Counted from the stretch's first letter, positions 25,533 to 38,419 are shown. The stretch is 64,000 nt of DNA from Terrabacter sp. Root181 (GCF_001428505.1 NZ_LMHU01000005.1:515297-579296), one strand, 5' to 3'. Numbers and translations are program-made. Notes: generated by a model not told the origin, from the letters alone.

Positions 25533-26258
25533 TCAGCGTGCGTACGTCCCGACCTGTCGGGCGCGGTCCGTCGCGACGGGTGTGGGCGGAGGGGCTGCCC
25601 AGGCGACGGGCACCGGCTCGGGCGCCAGGGGTGCGAAGGTGGCCACGACGTCGATGCCGTCGCGCAGGAGCTTGACGAGGCGCTCCTCGGGGTCGTCGAC
25701 GCAGGCGCGGGCGATGCCGTCCACGGCCAGGGCGACGACCTTGGCGGCGTTCGCCGGGCGGACGGCTGCGGTGTTGAAGCCCATGCGTGCCAGGTGGATT
25801 CGTGCCCACCGCTCCGCCGCCGGCGCGGCGGTGAGGGCGGCCCGTGAGGCCTTGGACAGCTGCCCGGGGGATCGACCGTCCTGCTCGGCGAGGATGCCCT
25901 CGGCGTTGAGGATGGCGAGGGCCATGACGTTCTGCCGCTCCTCAGCGGCGACGGGCAGCGCGGCCCGGGCCGTCGTCAGCACGAGCGCCGTCGTGACCCG
26001 CGGGTCGTCCGGGTTGAGGCCGACGACCTCGGGGATCATCGTGACCAGACGCTGGCGGTGCGTCTCGTCGAGCATGTCGTTGACGCAGCGCGCGAGGGTC
26101 GCCAGCACCGGGTGGGTGCACTCCGGGTGGTCGCTCCAGCGCTCGCCGGCCAGGAACGAGGCCATCTCCATGAAGCACGCGCCCTTGCGCGAGCTGCGGT
26201 GGCGGCCGCGGGACAACACGGGCACGCCGTCGGGCACGAAGGGGGCTCGTCGAGACAT
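25533..26258 (-). CDS. Uncharacterised actinobacterial protein
   Basis: A 241-residue soluble protein. The ATG at 26258 is chosen because CGAGGAGCG lies just upstream. Residues 28-130 form a helical block (FMEMASFLAGERWSDHPECT, then HPVLATLARCVNDMLDETHR and LVTMIPEVVGLNPDDPRV). A second helical block around 150-215 includes WARIHLARMGFNTAAVRPA. A Pro/Ala tail ends it. No known domain is recognised. It diverges from the GAF activator gene with a 165-bp shared promoter region, so it may be controlled by that activator or act in the same aldehyde/alcohol response. Confidence 0.65.
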   Translation of the reverse strand: MSRRAPFVPDGVPVLSRGRHRSSRKGACFMEMASFLAGERWSDHPECTHPVLATLARCVNDMLDETHRQRLVTMIPEVVGLNPDDPRVTTALVLTTARAALPVAAEERQNVMALAILNAEGILAEQDGRSPGQLSKASRAALTAAPAAERWARIHLARMGFNTAAVRPANAAKVVALAVDGIARACVDDPEERLVKLLRDGIDVVATFAPLAPEPVPVAWAAPPPTPVATDRARQVGTYAR

Positions 26259-26423
26259 CGTCGCTCCTCGGACTTCCATCAAAGATCCTGCGCGGGTTCC
26301 TTCATGGTGCGCCTGAATCGGCTGCTTGACCACCCCTTCTGTCCAACCTGCCGGGCGCGCTCGACGTTGTGGGATTGCGCGCAGTCCTGTCGCCCTGGGC
26401 GGAAGTGTGTGCACAATCGGCCC

Positions 26424-27659
26424 ATGCCCGTCGACGCGCACCCCGAGTCCGAGAGCAGCGGGGTCCGCGCACACGTCGCCGACTCGTGGCTGCGGTCCGC
26501 CGCGGCCGGCGTCCAGGTCGACACCGTCGACGCGCCGATCACGCTGCCCGCGGACGCGCTGCGCGACCACCGCGAGGCGCACCCCTTGGCGCGCGTCTTC
26601 CCGTTGCTCGACGACGTGCTCGGCCAGGCGGCGCGCGACTGTGACGCCGTCATGGCCGTCTCGGATGCCTCGGGCCAGCTGCTGTGGGTGTGTGGGACGC
26701 CGAGCGTGCTCCGTCGTGCCGAGTCGATCGGCTTCGTCGAGGGCAGCAACTGGGACGAGCGCCTCGCCGGCACCAACGCACCGGGGATGGCCCTGCGCCT
26801 CGACCAGTCCGTCAACGTCATCGGGGCCGAGCACTTCCGGCACTCCGTCCAGCGCTGGAGCTGCGCGGCGACGACGATCCACGACCCGGCCGACCAGTCC
26901 GTCCTCGGGGTCCTCGACATCACCGGTGGCGACGACATCGTCGTGCCGCAGACCATGGCCATGGTGCGGGCGGCCGCGCGGATGGCCGAGTCCGAGCTGG
27001 CGCGCGAGCTGCTCGTGAGCGGCCGGGGCGCCCAGCCCGAGGGGACCGCGCGCGGGCTCTCGGTGCTCATGGAGTCGCTCGGCCGCAACGACACCCTCCT
27101 CACCGTCGACGACGGCAGGGGCCACCGCCGAACCGTCCGCCTCAGTCCGCGCCACAGCGAGATCCTGCTCCTGCTCGCCTCGGCGCCGCGCGGGCTCTCG
27201 GGCGACGAGCTCGCCGTCCTGCTCTACGAGGAGGACAGCAGCGCCTCGACGCTCCGGGTCGAGATGGGCCGGCTGCGCAGCCTGCTCGGTGAGGACCTGC
27301 TCGCATCACGCCCGTACCGGCTCGTCGCCGAGCTCTCCGGGGACTGGCTCGGGGTAGAGGCGCACCTGGCGGCCGGTGACGTCGCGAGCGCGATGCGCGC
27401 CTACCGCGGGCCGCTCCTGCCGCGGTCGACGGCGCCGGGGGTGGTCCGCCTGCGCGCGAGCGTCGAGGGCGACCTGCGCCGCGCGGTCATCGGGAGCGGT
27501 CGGGCCGACCTCATGTCGGCCTGGACGCGCTCGGCGTCCGGGGCCGACGACTACGAGATGTGGCAGGCGCAGGCGCACGTCCTCGGCCCCGGGTCGGCGC
27601 TCATGCCGCTCGTCCAGAACCAGATCCACCGCCTCGACCGCGAGCTCGGCCCCGCCTGA
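26424..27659 (+). CDS. GAF-domain transcriptional regulator (AcoR-like sensor part)
   Basis: A 411-residue regulator. The N-terminal region (SESSGVRAHVADSWLRSAAA) is the signature opening of AcoR/DhaR activators, followed by a GAF domain at about 55-190 (VMAVSDASGQLLWVCG, WDERLAGTNAPGMAL, VIGAEHFRHSVQRWSC, VLGVLDITGGDD). The sigma-54 ATPase domain is absent. Residues 225-310 instead carry a winged-helix region (RTVRLSPRHSEILLLLASAP, LSGDELAVLLYE, STLRVEMGRLRSLLG). This form is typical of actinobacteria and normally sits beside its target aldehyde dehydrogenase, here 273 bp downstream. It probably responds to small alcohols, aldehydes or ketones. Confidence 0.85.
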   Translation: MPVDAHPESESSGVRAHVADSWLRSAAAGVQVDTVDAPITLPADALRDHREAHPLARVFPLLDDVLGQAARDCDAVMAVSDASGQLLWVCGTPSVLRRAESIGFVEGSNWDERLAGTNAPGMALRLDQSVNVIGAEHFRHSVQRWSCAATTIHDPADQSVLGVLDITGGDDIVVPQTMAMVRAAARMAESELARELLVSGRGAQPEGTARGLSVLMESLGRNDTLLTVDDGRGHRRTVRLSPRHSEILLLLASAPRGLSGDELAVLLYEEDSSASTLRVEMGRLRSLLGEDLLASRPYRLVAELSGDWLGVEAHLAAGDVASAMRAYRGPLLPRSTAPGVVRLRASVEGDLRRAVIGSGRADLMSAWTRSASGADDYEMWQAQAHVLGPGSALMPLVQNQIHRLDRELGPA

Positions 27660-27668
27660 CCCGCCCGG

Positions 27669-27810
27669 GTTGGTGGCCTCTCGACGGTTGAGACCCGGCC
27701 ACAGCTGGCCCCTCGACGTTTCAAGCAACCGTCGAGAGGCCACGTCGCGCCCCGCCTCCCCCGTCGAGAGGCCACGTCGCGCCGCCCCCCACCCGTCGAG
27801 GGGCCACAAA
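27669..27810. repeat. Dispersed GTGGCC-YTYTCGACGG repeats, inverted cluster
   Basis: At least five degenerate copies of a GTGGCCTCTCGACGG-like core lie between the GAF regulator and the aldehyde dehydrogenase. The first is forward (27670), a partial forward copy follows near 27713, and three reverse copies follow (near 27730, 27763 and 27795). Forward and reverse copies can pair into a large stem-loop. The same core appears at 6.35 kb and, as a tandem array, at 42.5 kb. Confidence 0.75.
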
Positions 27811-27932
27811 CCGGGCGTATGCCGTGACGTCGCCACCCCGCACACGGCACGCAACGTGGTTGCAACGTTGCCCTGCCTACGGTCACGCCAACCCCTGGGA
27901 GGGGCACCACCAAGGATGTTGGGAGATCAACC

Positions 27933-29456
<1,524 letters not shown>

Positions 29457-29470
29457 GCGGGTCGGCCCCC

Positions 29471-29920
29471 GTGGCCCACACGCCCCCAGAGACGGTCGCA
29501 CCCGGTGAGCCAACGGCTTCCCCCAGCCGGGTCGACCTCACCGGTGAGGCGGCGGACCTGCTCCGTCGCCTCACCGGGATCCACGGTCCGCTGATGTTCC
29601 ACCAGTCGGGTGGCTGCTGCGACGGCAGCTCTCCCATGTGCTTCCCGGCCGGCGACTTCATCACGAGCGAGGCCGACGTGCACCTGGCCGACCTCGCCGT
29701 CGACGGGGTCGAAGCACCGGTCGGCTTCTGGATGTCGGTGTCGCAGTACGAGTACTGGAAGCACACGCACCTCACCGTCGACGTCGTGAGGGGTCGCGGG
29801 AGCGGCTTCTCCGTCGAGGCGCCCGAGGGCGTGCGGTTCCTCATCCGCTCGCGCCTGCTCACCGCTGAGGAGCTGACCGCCTTCGGCATCACCGCTCGGA
29901 CCGTGGGCCGGGTCGGCTGA
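29471..29920 (+). CDS. DUF779 protein
   Basis: A 149-residue protein. The DUF779 core is complete: GPLMFHQSGGCCDGSSPMCF, GDFITSEADVHLADL, VGFWMSVSQYEYWKHTHL and GSGFSVEAPEGVRFLIRSR. The clustered Cys residues (GCC, MCF) and His suggest a metal or redox site, but the function is not established. DUF779 genes regularly follow aldehyde dehydrogenase genes, as here (15 bp gap). The likely start is the GTG at 29471. A strong hairpin follows the gene. Confidence 0.88.
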   Translation: MAHTPPETVAPGEPTASPSRVDLTGEAADLLRRLTGIHGPLMFHQSGGCCDGSSPMCFPAGDFITSEADVHLADLAVDGVEAPVGFWMSVSQYEYWKHTHLTVDVVRGRGSGFSVEAPEGVRFLIRSRLLTAEELTAFGITARTVGRVG

Positions 29921-29931
29921 GCCCGACCGGA

Positions 29932-29975
29932 CCGTGGAGGTTCGCACCCCTGTGCGGGGGTGCGAACCTCCACGG
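29932..29975 (+). terminator. 19-bp perfect hairpin
   Basis: Arms 29932-29950 and 29957-29975 pair perfectly around TGTGCG. The hairpin lies between the convergent DUF779 and substrate-binding genes and could serve both. Two GTATGCCG octamers follow at 29980 and 30003. Confidence 0.8.
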
Positions 29976-30010
29976 TGTCGTATGCCGTCCGCCGCGCCCG
30001 TCGTATGCCG

Positions 30011-30736
30011 TCAGGCAGGCGGCGCGACCGCGGCGCCCGACTGCCCCGACCGCGCCAAGGCGTCGGCGACGAAGCCGCTCGCCTTCAGCTCCTCGACGAG
30101 CTCGTGCAGGAACGCGACGGTGTCGGCCGCACGCGTCCGCGTCGTGCCGACGGCCTGCTCGATCTGCATGAACGCCTCGTCGACGACCCTCACGTCGTCA
30201 CGGCCGGCGGCGAAGGCGGTGACGGGCTCCCGGATGCCGGCACCGACCTCGAGGCCCTCGGCGGCGAAGACGTCGACGCCCTCGTCACCGCGCACGATGC
30301 TTGCGTGCGCCAGCGTGCGGGTGAGGAAGAGGTCGTAGGCCGAGCCGTGCTTGACCCCGACCCGGACGCCGCCGCGGTCGACGTCGGCGACCGACCGCAC
30401 GGGGGAGTCGACGGGCACGACGTAGACACCCTCGATGACGACGTAGGGCGCCGTGAAGGCGACCTCAGTCGCCCGGGCCGGGTCGACGGCGAGGAAGCAC
30501 AGGTCGGCCTCGCCCGTCGCCATGGCCTCGAACGACCGGCGCGCCGCGTCGAAGCAGACCAGCTCGACGGGCACGCCGAGCCGCTCCCCGACGGCATACG
30601 CGAGGTCGACGGTCACCCCGCTGGGTGCGTCCGGCGTGCCCTGGGCGAGCACGGGGTTGCCGAGGTTGATCGAGGCGCGCAGGACGCCCGTCGGCGCGAG
30701 GTCCTGGGCGATGGCGGGCGTCGGGGTCGCGGTCAC
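30011..30736 (-). CDS. Cytosolic family-3 substrate-binding-like protein
   Basis: A 241-residue protein with a periplasmic binding protein type-2 (SBP_bac_3) fold: GVLRASINLGNPVLAQGT, GVTVDLAYAVGERLGVPVEL, GEADLCFLAVDPARA, VAFTAPYVVIEGVYVVP and VRVGVKHGSAYDLFLTR. No signal peptide or lipobox is present (N-terminus MTATPTPAIAQDLAPTG), so it is probably cytoplasmic and not a transporter component; no permease is adjacent. Standalone cytosolic SBP_bac_3 proteins may sense or sequester ligands. It ends a short run of minus-strand genes. Confidence 0.8.
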   Translation of the reverse strand: MTATPTPAIAQDLAPTGVLRASINLGNPVLAQGTPDAPSGVTVDLAYAVGERLGVPVELVCFDAARRSFEAMATGEADLCFLAVDPARATEVAFTAPYVVIEGVYVVPVDSPVRSVADVDRGGVRVGVKHGSAYDLFLTRTLAHASIVRGDEGVDVFAAEGLEVGAGIREPVTAFAAGRDDVRVVDEAFMQIEQAVGTTRTRAADTVAFLHELVEELKASGFVADALARSGQSGAAVAPPA

Positions 30737-30740
30737 CCGG

Positions 30741-31433
30741 TCAGGCTACGGCGTCCTTCCCGCGGGTGGGCTTGCGGTAGAAGGCGATCCCCGGCACGGG
30801 CCGCTCGGCCTCGATGACGGCCGTGTCGGTGACCGAGATGCCGGGACCGGCGACGACGGCGAAGAATACCGTCTGGCCGAGCACGACGTCGACCTCGGGG
30901 GGCTCCGCCTGGCCGTCCTTGACCATGACGAGGACGCCCTGCCGCTGCTGGCTCTGCCAGGCCCGGATGCCCTCGTCCGAGCTCGAGTCCGGCGCCGAGA
31001 CGCGCACGACGCCCGTGGCGCCGGAGCCGTGGGCGTCGGCCCACTCGTAGGTCCCGGTGCACGTGAAGGCGTGGGAGTAGCCCGACTCGTTGACGAGGCG
31101 GTCGCTCGAGAAGAAGTCCTTCTCGCCCGAGACGGCGAAGGGTCGGGCGTGCGGGTCGGGGCAGTGCCACATGACCATGTCGCCGGCGTTGACGGTCACC
31201 TTCTCGACGTCCGGCACGAAGGCCTTGCCCTCGGCCCGCACGGTGACGAGCGTCTGGGCCATCTCGCCGCGCTTGGGTGAGTCACCCTCGACGACGACGA
31301 CGTACGGGTGGTCCTGGGCCATGGCGGCGGTGCCGGCGTGGCCGATCGCGTAGGCGTAGGTGCCGGGCTTCATGAACCGCTGCCCGTAGCAGTCGGTCTG
31401 CCGCAGCGCCCTGCTGTCGAAGTGGTCGCTCAT
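30741..31433 (-). CDS. Cupredoxin-like protein without signal peptide
   Basis: A 230-residue protein. Residues about 55-140 have a plastocyanin/cupredoxin look: VTVNAGDMVMWHCPDPHARP, then YSHAFTCTGTYEWADAHG with Cys and His in the order expected near a copper site. Residues 150-230 form a second beta-rich module (VDVVLGQTVFFAVVAGPGIS). The N-terminus (MSDHFDSRALRQTDCYGQRF) has no export signal, unusual for a cupredoxin. The gene is the last of three tightly spaced minus-strand genes that look like one operon. Copper binding is inferred from motif order only. Confidence 0.6.
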   Translation of the reverse strand: MSDHFDSRALRQTDCYGQRFMKPGTYAYAIGHAGTAAMAQDHPYVVVVEGDSPKRGEMAQTLVTVRAEGKAFVPDVEKVTVNAGDMVMWHCPDPHARPFAVSGEKDFFSSDRLVNESGYSHAFTCTGTYEWADAHGSGATGVVRVSAPDSSSDEGIRAWQSQQRQGVLVMVKDGQAEPPEVDVVLGQTVFFAVVAGPGISVTDTAVIEAERPVPGIAFYRKPTRGKDAVA

Positions 31434-31446
31434 GGTCGTGCCCTCC

Positions 31447-32250
31447 TCAGGCGCTGATGTCGGCGCTGAGGACGAGCTCGTCCTCGGGCGCGTTGTGCTG
31501 GACCTCGGCGCCGATGGCGTCGATGTGGACCGAGACGGCCGGGTCGATCGCCGACGTCGCCGGCAGCACCTCGAACCACTCGGGCTGGTCGTAGATCGGG
31601 AAGCGGGTGCCCGAGATGAACGGCGTGATGATCGGCCCGAGCCAGCCGGTGAGCCCGGCGATCCCGATGGCGGCGGTGACGGCGATGGCGAGACCGGCGA
31701 GGAACGGGCCGATGAGCGGCACCCAGGCGACGGCCGCCGCGACGGCCAGCCCGATGCCGGCGACGATCGCGGCGGTCCCGGGCCCGAAGGCCAGGCTCGG
31801 CACGCCCTGGACGATGCCCTCGACCTTCCACATACCGCCGACGAGCGCGACGGACAGCCCGAGGTCGACCGTGGCCCGCACGAAGTCACCGAACGACACG
31901 GGCACCGAGACCGTGGGCCACGTGATGTCGATCCGCGGCGTGCAGACGGTCCCGACGCACGGGATGTCGATGCAGACCTGGGGGATGTGGATCTCGGGGA
32001 GGAAGTCGCCGAGGTCGAGCGACAGCGTGGCGCTCGCACTCCAGTCGAGGCGCAGGTCGGCGATCCGGATGGTGTCCGGCGGGATGAGGTCGACGGAGCC
32101 GTTGCTCAGGGTGCCGCTCACGGAGTAGCTGACCGCGAAGGGCCCGAGGCTGGACGAGCCGCTCGTCGACTGCGGGCCGAGCCCGGCGACGACGGTGTCG
32201 AGGAAGTCGTTGGCCGCGCCCTCGTCGATGGCGGCGATGATCTCGGACAT
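31447..32250 (-). CDS. Uncharacterised protein with central hydrophobic segment
   Basis: A 267-residue protein. The N-terminal half is beta-rich with amphipathic character (VSYSVSGTLSNGSVDLIPPD, DLRLDWSASATLSLDLGDF), a Cys triplet region (VCIDIPCVGTVC), then a Gly/Ala-rich hydrophobic stretch at about 163-210 (AAIVAGIGLAVAAAVAWVPL and LAGLAIAVTAAIGIAGLTG). It ends in a charged tail. The pattern recalls lipid- or tube-forming proteins, but no family is recognised. It lies 13 bp upstream of the cupredoxin-like gene and 10 bp after the next gene. Confidence 0.55.
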   Translation of the reverse strand: MSEIIAAIDEGAANDFLDTVVAGLGPQSTSGSSSLGPFAVSYSVSGTLSNGSVDLIPPDTIRIADLRLDWSASATLSLDLGDFLPEIHIPQVCIDIPCVGTVCTPRIDITWPTVSVPVSFGDFVRATVDLGLSVALVGGMWKVEGIVQGVPSLAFGPGTAAIVAGIGLAVAAAVAWVPLIGPFLAGLAIAVTAAIGIAGLTGWLGPIITPFISGTRFPIYDQPEWFEVLPATSAIDPAVSVHIDAIGAEVQHNAPEDELVLSADISA

Positions 32251-32259
32251 GGAGGTCTC

Positions 32260-32979
32260 CTAGAGGTTGCCGCGCGCGAGCACGCGGTCGATGTCGATGA
32301 GCGGGCCGACCGTCGGGGTCAGGGTGAAGGCGCCGACGCGCAGCGCGGAGACGGGGATGCGGATCGTCGTGAGGACGGCGCGGAGCATCTGGCCGATGAG
32401 GCACTCGAGCACCGACTCGAGGTCGTCCGGCGAGACGTCGACGAGCTCGACGGCGTCGACGGCGAAGCCGAGGGCCGGCTGCCCGTCGAGCGTCGTCCCG
32501 ACGAGGTGCCCCACGGCATACAGCTCGATGGCCGTGCACACGGGGTTCTGCGCCTTGCCCGGCTTGTCGTCCCAGCGCGGGTCGTCCGGCTCGTTCGGGT
32601 GGTCCCCGCCGTGGTCCCCGTGCGGGTCGTGCGGGTCGTCCTTCGGGTCGTGCCGGTCCTTGGGGCAGTCGACGCAGATCTGCACCTTCGTCGACACGCT
32701 GAACTGCCCCGGCCCGAGCGTGAGCTGGGGCGGCAGCAGCGCGTCCTCGTCGAAGAGGTCGAGGTGGGGCACCGAGAAGCGCACGTGCCACTGGATGCCG
32801 CCGGTGCCCGGGAAGAGGATCGGCGGCATCTGGGTGTCGCCCACGTCGGAGACCGGCACGAAGGCCGGAGACCCGTACGACAGCAGGTGTGGTCTGGCGG
32901 TGCACAGCGCCGTCACGAGGTCGTTGAGGGCCGTCTCCTCCACGGAGACGAAGACCTCGGAGGTGTCGGTCAGGCTCAT
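32260..32979 (-). CDS. Uncharacterised protein with His/Asp-rich linker
   Basis: A 239-residue protein, first gene of the three-gene minus-strand set. Residues 1-105 form a beta-rich domain (FVSVEETALNDLVTALCTAR, GGIQWHVRFSVPHLDLF). Residues about 103-135 are an extreme His/Asp/Pro stretch (HDPKDDPHDPHGDHGGDHP) flanked by Cys residues (CVDC; VCTAIELY), suggesting metal binding. The last 90 residues return to a beta pattern (LRVGAFTLTPTVGPLIDIDR). Domain halves are similar in style to the downstream gene, suggesting related proteins. No family is recognised. Confidence 0.55.
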   Translation of the reverse strand: MSLTDTSEVFVSVEETALNDLVTALCTARPHLLSYGSPAFVPVSDVGDTQMPPILFPGTGGIQWHVRFSVPHLDLFDEDALLPPQLTLGPGQFSVSTKVQICVDCPKDRHDPKDDPHDPHGDHGGDHPNEPDDPRWDDKPGKAQNPVCTAIELYAVGHLVGTTLDGQPALGFAVDAVELVDVSPDDLESVLECLIGQMLRAVLTTIRIPVSALRVGAFTLTPTVGPLIDIDRVLARGNL

Positions 32980-33072
32980 GGGTTCCCCCGGTGCTCGGGC
33001 CGGCTGCGGTGCGTCGGCTGCAGGAAGTCAGTGGTGTGCGCGCGACCCGCTGATACACGCCGACGTCGCCGG

Positions 33073-33141
33073 ACGGCATACGCAAAAGGCCCCCTCCGCG
33101 GGTGCGGAGAGGGCCTTCGACAGCGAGCGGGCGTATGCCGT
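33073..33141. repeat. Inverted GTATGCCG pair flanking a terminator
   Basis: GGACGGCATACGC (around 33073) and its exact reverse complement (around 33131) flank the terminator hairpin at 33084-33118. The two belong to the window-wide octamer family described in the findings. Confidence 0.8.
33084..33118 (-). terminator. Terminator of the etfD-like gene
   Basis: A 14-bp stem (AAGGCCCCCTCCGC with its near-complement, one mismatch) and a GGGT loop, with A-run on the plus strand giving a U-run after the minus-strand stem. It lies 33 bp beyond the Fe-S gene. Confidence 0.75.
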
Positions 33142-33150
33142 CCGGCGCGG

Positions 33151-35511
<2,361 letters not shown>

Positions 35512-35778
35512 GCCGGGAGTCTACTGACGAGTTAGCAAGCGCTTAGCGATTGTGACGGCCGTCGCGGCGTGACGCTCGTCCCCTTCGTCCCCGGCCACAC
35601 GGCATACGCCCTCGGGGTGTCGTATGCCGTCCGGCAGGCCCCGCAGGACCGCCCGGATCATGGGCGACCCCTTGGCAACAGATAACAACGTGTTGGAATA
35701 TGCATAACGAGAACTCGGTTGTCGCAGACAATCGAGGCGACAGACGTCCCACCGCACCCGGCCGAAAGGGCTCCAGCA

Positions 35779-36708
35779 ATGCCGATCTACGACGACGTGA
35801 CCAAGCTGATCGGCAACACGCCGCTCGTGCGCCTCAACAAGGTCACCGACGGCGCGCAGGCGACCGTCGCCGCGAAGCTCGAGTTCTACAACCCCGCCAG
35901 CTCGGTCAAGGACCGCATCGGCGTCGCGATCGTCGACGCGGCCGAGGCGAGCGGTCAGCTCGAGCCCGGCGGCACCATCGTCGAGGCCACCTCGGGCAAC
36001 ACCGGCATCGCGCTCGCCATGGTCGGCGCGGCCCGCGGCTACAAGGTCGTCCTGACGATGCCCGAGTCGATGAGCAAGGAGCGCCGCGCGCTGCTGCGGG
36101 CCTTCGGCGCCGAGCTCGTCCTCACCGACCCGTCGACCGGCATGAAGGGCGCGGTCGCCAAGGCCGACGAGATCGTCGCCGAGCGCGGCGGCGTGCTCGC
36201 CCGCCAGTTCGCCAACGAGGCCAACCCCGAGATCCACCGCAAGACCACCGCGGAGGAGATCTGGAAGGACACCGACGGCGAGGTCGACATCGTCGTCGCC
36301 GGCATCGGCACGGGCGGCACCATCACGGGCGTCGGCCAGGTCCTCAAGGCCCGCAAGCCAAGCATCCAGATCATCGCCGTCGAGCCCGAGGAGTCCCCGA
36401 TCCTCAACGGCGGCCAGCCCGGTCCGCACAAGATCCAGGGCATCGGCGCCAACTTCGTCCCCGAGATCCTCGACACCGAGGTCTACGACGAGGTCATCGA
36501 CGTCAACGCCGAGACCTCCGTGAAGTGGGCCCGCCGTGCCGCGACCGAGGAGGGCCTGCTCGTCGGGTTGTCGTCGGGCGCCGCCATCGCCGCCGCCGTG
36601 CAGGTCGCCCAGCGGCCCGAGAACGCCGGCAAGACGATCGTCGTCATCATCCCCTCGTTCGGCGAGCGCTACCTGTCCACGATCCTCTTCGAGGGCCTCG
36701 TCGACTGA
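35779..36708 (+). CDS. cysK: Cysteine synthase A
   Basis: A 309-residue PLP enzyme: [13 protein letters not shown] lysine in [11 protein letters not shown], substrate loop [10 protein letters not shown], phosphate loop [12 protein letters not shown], and GLSSGAA. It makes cysteine from O-acetylserine and sulfide. It sits 49 bp before the serine acetyltransferase gene, so the pair supplies both steps. The start at 35779 ([12 protein letters not shown]) is the family start; GAAAGGG lies upstream. The AT-rich stretch at 35675-35730 is a probable promoter and possible regulator site. Confidence 0.96.
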   Translation: MPIYDDVTKLIGNTPLVRLNKVTDGAQATVAAKLEFYNPASSVKDRIGVAIVDAAEASGQLEPGGTIVEATSGNTGIALAMVGAARGYKVVLTMPESMSKERRALLRAFGAELVLTDPSTGMKGAVAKADEIVAERGGVLARQFANEANPEIHRKTTAEEIWKDTDGEVDIVVAGIGTGGTITGVGQVLKARKPSIQIIAVEPEESPILNGGQPGPHKIQGIGANFVPEILDTEVYDEVIDVNAETSVKWARRAATEEGLLVGLSSGAAIAAAVQVAQRPENAGKTIVVIIPSFGERYLSTILFEGLVD

Positions 36709-36757
36709 CGTCCCTCCGATCGCCCGCCCCACCTGCATCGCCACCAAGGAGTTGTGC

Positions 36758-37507
36758 ATGAGCACCGCACCACAGATCGACCACGGGCCCCGGCCGGCCG
36801 AGACGCCGCTGACGCTCGTGCGCGGTGACCGCGCGGCCGAGGTGGTCAGGGTGGCCGGGGAGCCGGCGGCGACTGCGTCCTCCCACGCAGCCGCCGTCGT
36901 CCCCGGCGAGCGGTCGTATGCCGGCCCGCTCGGCTTCGCGCGCAAGGTCGCCGAGCGCGCCCGCGAGGACGTCGACGGCGCGATCGAGCGCGACCCCGCG
37001 GCCAACTCCCGGCTCGAGGTGGTGCTGACGTCGCCAGGCCTGCACGCCATCTGGGCGCACCGCGGACTGCACGAGCTGTGGAAGCGTCCGGGTGGGCGGT
37101 TGCCGGCGCGGGTGCTCGCCACGGTGGCGCGCTCGGTCACGGGCGTCGAGATCCACCCGGCGGCCCGGCTCGGACGGCGGTTCTTCATCGACCACGGCAT
37201 GGGAGTCGTCATCGGCGAGACGGCCGAGGTCGGCGACGACGTCATGCTCTACCACGGCGTCACGCTGGGTGGCCGGTCGATGGAGCACGTCAAGCGCCAC
37301 CCCACCGTCGGCAGCCGCGTCACGATCGGCGCCGGCGCCCGTGTGCTCGGCCCGATCCGCATCGGTGACGACGTCCAGATCGGCGCGAACTCCGTCGTGG
37401 TCAAGGACGTCCCGGCCGGTGCGGTCGCGACCGGTATCCCGGCGGTCGTCCGCTTCCCGAAGCGCGACGCCGCCAACCAGTGGCTCGACCCGGCGATGTA
37501 CATCTGA
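36758..37507 (+). CDS. cysE: Serine O-acetyltransferase
   Basis: A 249-residue enzyme. The left-handed beta-helix hexapeptide core is clear ([57 protein letters not shown]). It acetylates serine to feed CysK. The N-terminal 50 residues are an unconserved Ala/Pro/Thr extension before the acetyltransferase helical domain ([19 protein letters not shown]). It lacks the usual CysK-binding Ile at the extreme end only if residues are missing; the sequence does end MYI, consistent with a CysE-CysK complex. Confidence 0.93.
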   Translation: MSTAPQIDHGPRPAETPLTLVRGDRAAEVVRVAGEPAATASSHAAAVVPGERSYAGPLGFARKVAERAREDVDGAIERDPAANSRLEVVLTSPGLHAIWAHRGLHELWKRPGGRLPARVLATVARSVTGVEIHPAARLGRRFFIDHGMGVVIGETAEVGDDVMLYHGVTLGGRSMEHVKRHPTVGSRVTIGAGARVLGPIRIGDDVQIGANSVVVKDVPAGAVATGIPAVVRFPKRDAANQWLDPAMYI

Positions 37508-37641
37508 GCCTCCGGCTCAGCCGTCATGACGCGCACGGTAGGGCGAGGGTCTTCGCCGTGCGGCCAGAGCCGATCGGTGGTCTGCTGACGTCCGACAGGT
37601 GTCGGCGAGCGTGGGCTCGCCCGGACGTCAGGGGAGCTCGG

Positions 37642-38196
37642 ATGCGCAGGTATCTCGTCGCGGCAGCGGTGCTGGCGGTTCTGGTCTGGTCCGTCGTCTC
37701 GAGCGGTGGCCCGCGGCTCGCGGCCGGTGACGGCGACCTCGAGCCGTCGTTCGGCTTCGGTGCGGCCGTGTCGTCCGCCGACGAGACACGGAACGTCTTC
37801 GTCACGCCGCTGTGCCTGACCGGTGGACGGGGCGCGACCATCAGCGACGTCCGGTTGGTCGAGCCGCACGGTCTGGTCGTCCGGGACTTCGGGCTGCGGG
37901 TCTACCCGACGGCGGCGCCCGTCACGGTCGACCCCGGGACCGGAGTCCTCGCGTCGGCGGCCTTCGTGCGATCGCCCGTGACGTCTGCCTGCGGCGGGGC
38001 CGACCCGTCCATGCTCGCGGTGACCCTCCAGGTCATGGGCGCCGAGCGCGGCTGGTCTCGTGGCCTCGTCGTCGCCTACGTCATCGACGGCCGGCCGGAA
38101 AGCATGGTCATGCCGCACGTCGAACTCGCGATGTGCGTCCAGGAGACGGCCGAGGCGACCTGCCAGCCTCCGGAGCAGGACGATTCGGACGGGTGA
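37642..38196 (+). CDS. Secreted or membrane-anchored protein of unknown function
   Basis: A 184-residue protein with an N-terminal signal/anchor (MRRYLVAAAVLAVLVWSVVS). The mature part is beta-rich, with four Cys residues (TPLCLTGG, SACGGAD, LAMCVQE, ATCQPPE). No domain is recognised. The start is the ATG after GGGGAGCTCGG. It is not obviously part of the cys operon because 134 bp separate them. Confidence 0.7.
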   Translation: MRRYLVAAAVLAVLVWSVVSSGGPRLAAGDGDLEPSFGFGAAVSSADETRNVFVTPLCLTGGRGATISDVRLVEPHGLVVRDFGLRVYPTAAPVTVDPGTGVLASAAFVRSPVTSACGGADPSMLAVTLQVMGAERGWSRGLVVAYVIDGRPESMVMPHVELAMCVQETAEATCQPPEQDDSDG

Positions 38197-38226
38197 GCCG
38201 GCCGCGGATAGACTTCCGCGGACACT

Positions 38227-38314
38227 GGAGGGCTCGCATAGTGGCCGAGTGCGGCGGTCTTGAAAACCGCTATGGGTTCATAGCCCATCGTGGGTTCGAA
38301 TCCCACGCCCTCCG
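38227..38314 (+). tRNA. tRNA-Ser(UGA)
   Basis: Acceptor GGAGGGC/GCCCTCC, class-II long variable arm, anticodon loop CTTGAAA giving UGA, T-arm GGTTCGAATCC. Discriminator G, no encoded CCA. Confidence 0.96.
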
Positions 38315-38419
38315 CAAACTGCTCCGTCGGTGCGGAGCGCCTTCGGATCAGCTGCGGAGGCGTGAGATGAAGGGGAGCGCTGGGCCCAGGCGAGGAACGA
38401 GCTCGGTACCAGCGCGGCG

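Noticed and set aside
30011..30736. ABC amino-acid transporter operon
   Set aside because: The substrate-binding-like protein has no signal peptide and no permease or ATPase gene is adjacent.
37480..38196. Longer 238-codon version of the secreted protein starting at 37480
   Set aside because: The ATG at 37642 is followed directly by a signal-peptide-like sequence and preceded by a purine-rich site; the upstream extension would bury the signal and overlaps the cysE end.
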